NCBI GenBank assembly: GCA_003344405.1
Contig: NOWV01000044.1
Span: forward strand, 372,001 to 436,000
Source: Trichoplax sp. H2
Lineage: Eukaryota; Placozoa; Uniplacotomia; Trichoplacea
Direction of reading: 5' to 3'
DNA: 64,000 nt
Positions 60,405-64,000 of this stretch are shown in pieces. Position numbers and translations under genes: made by a program. The notes beneath the pieces are model-generated. The model was not told where the DNA came from, ran no database searches, and saw only the letters and a list, made by a program, of their open reading frames with translations. Position 1 is the stretch's first letter. Each line of letters opens with the position of its first letter.

Positions 60405-60462
60405 ATGGGACGAAAAGATATTGCCAATTCTACACCAATCCAACAATATCGTCAAAAATTAG
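60405..60462 (+). CDS. TRIQK: TRIQK-like first coding exon, copy A
   Basis: The ATG at 60405 opens MGRKDIANSTPIQQYRQKLG, which ends at a good donor (ATTAG followed by GTAAAC, phase 1). The MGRKD start and the QxxR/K pattern (QYRQK) match the N-terminus of TRIQK, a small single-pass ER membrane protein with three QxxK/R motifs. Later exons (second and third motifs, membrane segment) were not found before the gap or in the rest of the window. Probably an allelic or duplicate copy of the exon at 62387. Confidence 0.6.
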
Positions 60463-60512
60463 GTAAACTGCAGTCTACTTGTTCTTCTATTGCCTTGGTT
60501 TTACCTACGATA

Positions 60513-60532
60513 NNNNNNNNNNNNNNNNNNNN
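60513..60532. other. assembly gap (20 N)
   Basis: Twenty N. The left flank ends in TTTTACCTACGATA, which continues uninterrupted in the second copy at about 62481-62494. The right flank begins with sequence already seen at 59157 onward. Confidence 0.99.
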
Positions 60533-62386
60533 CTTATTTTAAGCAGATTTCTTTCCATAACGATCATGCTGATCAAGTGAAATTCTACAGTGTTAATAGA
60601 CTTGTACATCATTGACAACCAATTGGAACATTTTCAAGACGATATCATCATGTCTTGCTGAATTTCTACAGTATACTGTCCAATTGGTCGAAAGGGCAAC
60701 AATATCGACTCAAGCTCTGACGTAAGTCATGCTCTCTTAGCATTAGCTATGCAACTAGAGATTGATTAGAGTCGCCATATTGGTCATACTATGTTGTACA
60801 CCTTGGCGATTTCCAGCCATTCACAACATTGAATACAAAGTTAACATCGGCAATCTACTGTCTTATTGGATGCTGTACTGGATGACTTTTAGTAGTGTAG
60901 GCAGTGCCTTCATGGTCAAACTGACCATGGAAGGAGATCTCAACTCGTCAAGCTATGGACAAATGGAAAGTACTTTTTCATTGCTGATTGACTCTTGATC
61001 ATTCAATAGGTTTGTAACTTACGTACATTGAGATAGTCGGTTGATATTTTCCACGGCTACAGTACCATTAGTACCTACTCTTTCTCGTAGTGAAGAAGTA
61101 AAATTGGCCAATGTATCCAGTTGACCACCTTGACTCCATACCAAAAGGACAGATTGGCCGTTACTGACTAAATGACTCACGCTCTCCATGAATGACTATA
61201 TCGTTGAAGGAGATTACTGTACTGAAGCTCAAAATTGTACAACTTCTTTGTTTTGATTTGGCACCCGCACTTTGTTGAATAGAAATGGATGCAGTAAGAA
61301 TTGAAAAGGAATAGACAGAATTGGATCAACGACACTTTCCTAGATGGACGAAAATGGCTGCGGCTGTTGAGAACTTTTGCTCACATCGGACATGGAAGTA
61401 GACCGGTGGATTGGATCGCTGCTTCACCTCACTTGTGTGAAACGAACTGTGGTTGAGGCTTTTGACGAACGTGACTCAGTAAAAATGGTTTGTTTACAGT
61501 ATGTCGTGCTGTCCTGGCCTGGACTACTGTACCAGGTCAGAGCATTGAAGACAAGTCGCTGACTACACTTGTAACTTGCAAGGTGCATCTCGTGTGGGCT
61601 GTGCTGGCTGTGTTTCAGCACAGTACAGTATGTACTGTACGCATTTAATTGTATTGTACTGTACAGTACAGTACTGTACTGAAAGTGCAATCCTATTGTT
61701 GATTACAGTGTACAGTGTACAGTACTTTGTACACTTCGGGTTACGGTGTACAGTACTGTACTGAAAGTGCAATCCCATTGTTGATTACAGTGTACTGTAC
61801 ACTGTACAGTACTTTGTACACTTCGGGTTACGGTGTACAGTACTGTACACTGTGGGTTAGGGTGTACTGTACTGTACTGCTATCACTGCGCGTCATTCCA
61901 GTGCTACACTTGAAATCAACACATATCACCTAGTAAGTAAAGTCAACTGTCACCTACTGTACTGTACAGTGTACAGTACTGTAACTACTGTACCAGTGTA
62001 CCTACTGTACTGTAGACATCACCCATACAAATGCTTATACCTTGAGAACCTTACAGTAGCCACAAACAATTCCGGTTTGTGACAGTCACCTACAGTACTG
62101 TACAGCAGTAAGTAAAGTCAACTGTCACCTACAGTACTGTACTGTACAATGTACAGTACTGTAACTACTATACCTACTGTACAGTACTGTACTGTAGACA
62201 TCACCCATACAAATGCTTATACCTTGAGAACCTTACAGTACTGTACTGTACGTCACTGTACGGTACTGCTATCACTGCGCGTCATTCCACCGCTACACTT
62301 GAAATCAACACCTGTCACCTGCCGCACCACTTCATCCATTGCATCGACCTTGCCTGTCAACAAATTCACAGCAAGAAAGATTCGCC
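60533..62386. repeat. second copy of the CIAPIN1-TRIQK spacer (copy B)
   Basis: 60533-60682 equals the left contig end, then about 540 bases of unique sequence follow to 61225. 61226-62494 equals the small middle contig 59336-60512 with about 1-2% substitutions plus length changes in the palindrome cluster (here 61.61-62.27 kb). The extra block at about 62055-62115 (containing AATTCCGGTTTGTG) is absent from copy A. The open frame at 60762-60998 in the unique part is not recognised. Confidence 0.85.
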
Positions 62387-62444
62387 ATGGGACGAAAAGA
62401 TATTGCCAATTCTACACCAATCCAACAATATCGTCAGAAATTAG
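62387..62444 (+). CDS. TRIQK: TRIQK-like first coding exon, copy B
   Basis: Same 58-nt exon as at 60405: only a synonymous change is seen (CAA to CAG in the QYRQK codons). Donor TTAG followed by GTAAAC, phase 1. This copy sits in uninterrupted sequence and is the better candidate for the real locus. The following exon is presumably beyond 64000 or unrecognised; the 1.5 kb downstream shows no QDYKK-like coding segment. Confidence 0.62.
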
Positions 62445-64000
62445 GTAAACTGCAGTCTAGTTGTTCTTCTATTGCCTTGGTTTTACCTACGATATCCAAC
62501 AAAATAGAAATTCTTTGAGCTTGAAGTCCATACATGCATAAATCCACCTTGAATCCAGTGTGGAAACAATGTTGACTTGGAAATGGTGAATTCGGCAAGT
62601 GATACCAGTAGTATCTATCATATTACTGCTGAGAAGAGTAGTCGTCCATTTTAGGTGTTGCTGGTGATCGATAGTTCTTTCACTTGGTAATGTTTTATCC
62701 GCTTGAAATATGGACTAGTTGAACCTAGAAGCACGACCTGTTGTAGAAACAGCCACGATGCATGTTTCTCCTACATTCCCTTGAAGGAATGAGCACACTG
62801 AGTGAGCAACCTTCGCCTTACAGTACTCTGCTAGAAGAGGATGATGACCGGTGAGAAGAGTAGTTGTCCATTTTAGGTGTTGCTGGTCATCGATAGTTCT
62901 TTCACTTGGTAGTGTTTTATTCGCTTTGGATATGGACTAGTTGAACCTAGAAGTACGACCTGTTGTAGAAACGGCCACGATGCATGCTTCTTCTACATTC
63001 GCTTGAGGGAATGAGCACACTAAGTGAGCAACCTTCGCCTTATTACAGTACTCTGTAGACTATTATCATTGCCGTGCTGACGTCGCATCACTGGCATGGC
63101 TGCTATGTGCTTTATAACATAGACAGTCCTGTCATCATCATTAAGGACAGTCACTCTGTTTGCATTCCTCCTCATATAGCGGCCTTAATGCATAACTTTG
63201 CTATATAAGACTCTAGCCATACTTGGTAGCACTCATCGCCTAGGTCTTGTTTCACTTTCGACCTTTAAATTGTAGATCGATATAGACGGCAATTCATGAA
63301 TAGCGATCAATGCGAAATTTTAGTAGGGGGGTGTCGAAATTGGACTGTCATTAGACTATCATGCTGAATTGAAGACTAAATGGAACAGTTGTGCATGGGT
63401 GATGATGAATTGAGTTATGCCATGTCACAGTTTCGTCACAGTAAACGTACGATTACAAAAGTTATAGACCAAATTATCCTGGAATGGGAGGTGCCCCTAA
63501 TGATGATCACAGCACTGTAGTCAATCTGGCAAAAGCTTTCTTCTGCATGTTTCTGCAGCAGGAAGTTTTTAATAGCAACTTGAATATTACTACTCGTACA
63601 CCCCTTTCCCCCCGATTTTGAGACAGCAGACAGTGCTAAAGTACTGTAATGTGATTGCGGCCATTCATATTGCGGTACCTGAAATTCCATCATTGTTATT
63701 TAATTGACACACTATGATTCTGCCATCGTAGTGATAGACATCTTGCAAGCTGCATCTTCTTATGACTGCACTTATGTAGTACAGTACGGATATGGAGCAG
63801 ACTCTTCAGGCATTATTAATTTGGAGAATTGGATATTGCTGTCTGAATGATGAAGCATAACAACACTGTTGGATTTGTATATGTTACGTGCAATGTAAAA
63901 ATCATATACTGTACTATGAAATCGATATTTGAACCATAACGAAAGGCGCTTGGCTGTGCTTAAAATACAGCTATGCAAGCTGTACCTATTCCATGATAGA
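62445..64000. other. sequence downstream of TRIQK exon 1, probably intron
   Basis: Contains one direct duplication (62.63-63.05 kb) and otherwise nothing recognisable. The minus-strand open frames at 63436-63693 and 63772-63978 show no known domain. Confidence 0.4.
62628..63050. repeat. ~205-bp direct duplication, 222-bp offset
   Basis: Copies at about 62628-62832 and 62850-63050 share GAGAAGAGTAGT(C/T)GTCCATT, TAGGTGTTGCTGGT, ATCGATAGTTCTTTCACTTGG, GACTAGTTGAACCTAGAAG and GAGTGAGCAACCTTCGCCTTA-like blocks with few differences. Confidence 0.92.

Noticed and set aside
59600-60462. Stacked open frames with Tyr-Cys-Thr-Val repeats, mirrored at 61377-62448
   Set aside because: Same cause. The only part kept is the 58-nt TRIQK-like exon, which has its own ATG and donor.
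1-64000. tRNA, rRNA, viral or transposon genes
   Set aside because: No tRNA arm pattern, rRNA-like segment, integrase, transposase, reverse transcriptase or capsid-like frame was seen on reading both strands, though a covariance-model scan was not possible.

Overview
The window reads as nuclear DNA of an early-branching animal. It is AT-rich and the genes are split into many short exons with GT-AG introns. Every recognisable protein is an animal-type eukaryotic one. Gene spacing of about 7 kb, many ancient intron positions and the gene set would suit a placozoan (Trichoplax-like); that assignment is inference, made without any search. Gene models were built by hand from splice sites, reading phase and family resemblance.

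Layout. 1-3.3 kb: gene-free, diverged direct repeats. 3.3-6.7 and 12.1-14.5 kb (+): two tandem paralogues resembling 15-hydroxyprostaglandin dehydrogenase (HPGD), seven exons each, with identical internal exon lengths. 14.5-23.7 kb: repeat-rich and nearly gene-free, with one orphan coding-like exon near 19.6 kb. 23.8-32.1 kb (+): PPP4R1, the HEAT-repeat regulatory subunit of protein phosphatase 4. 32.8-39.5 kb (-): a complete 18-exon class-2 P4-ATPase (ATP9A/ATP9B type), convergent with PPP4R1. 40.9-42.5 kb (+): GINS3 (PSF3). 44.7-45.7 kb (+): DAD1. 47.6-53.1 kb (-): AMFR/gp78, 14 exons. 56.4-58.7 kb (-): CIAPIN1 (anamorsin), 5' end unresolved. 60.4 and 62.4 kb (+): first exon of a TRIQK-like gene, present twice because of what looks like an assembly duplication around two runs of 20 N.

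No operon logic applies; these are independent housekeeping genes: lipid-mediator oxidation (HPGD), phosphatase control (PPP4R1), Golgi/endosome membrane transport (ATP9), DNA replication (GINS3), ER glycosylation (DAD1), ER-associated degradation (AMFR), cytosolic iron-sulphur assembly (CIAPIN1) and a small ER membrane protein (TRIQK). The most unusual structure is non-genic. Dense clusters of short palindromes built from CTGTAC/GTACAG fill all three divergent intergenic spaces (ATP9/GINS3, AMFR/orphan ORF, CIAPIN1/TRIQK) and lie just upstream of DAD1, but are absent from the two convergent spaces. Introns and spacers elsewhere carry many old local tandem duplications with periods of about 85-270 bp.
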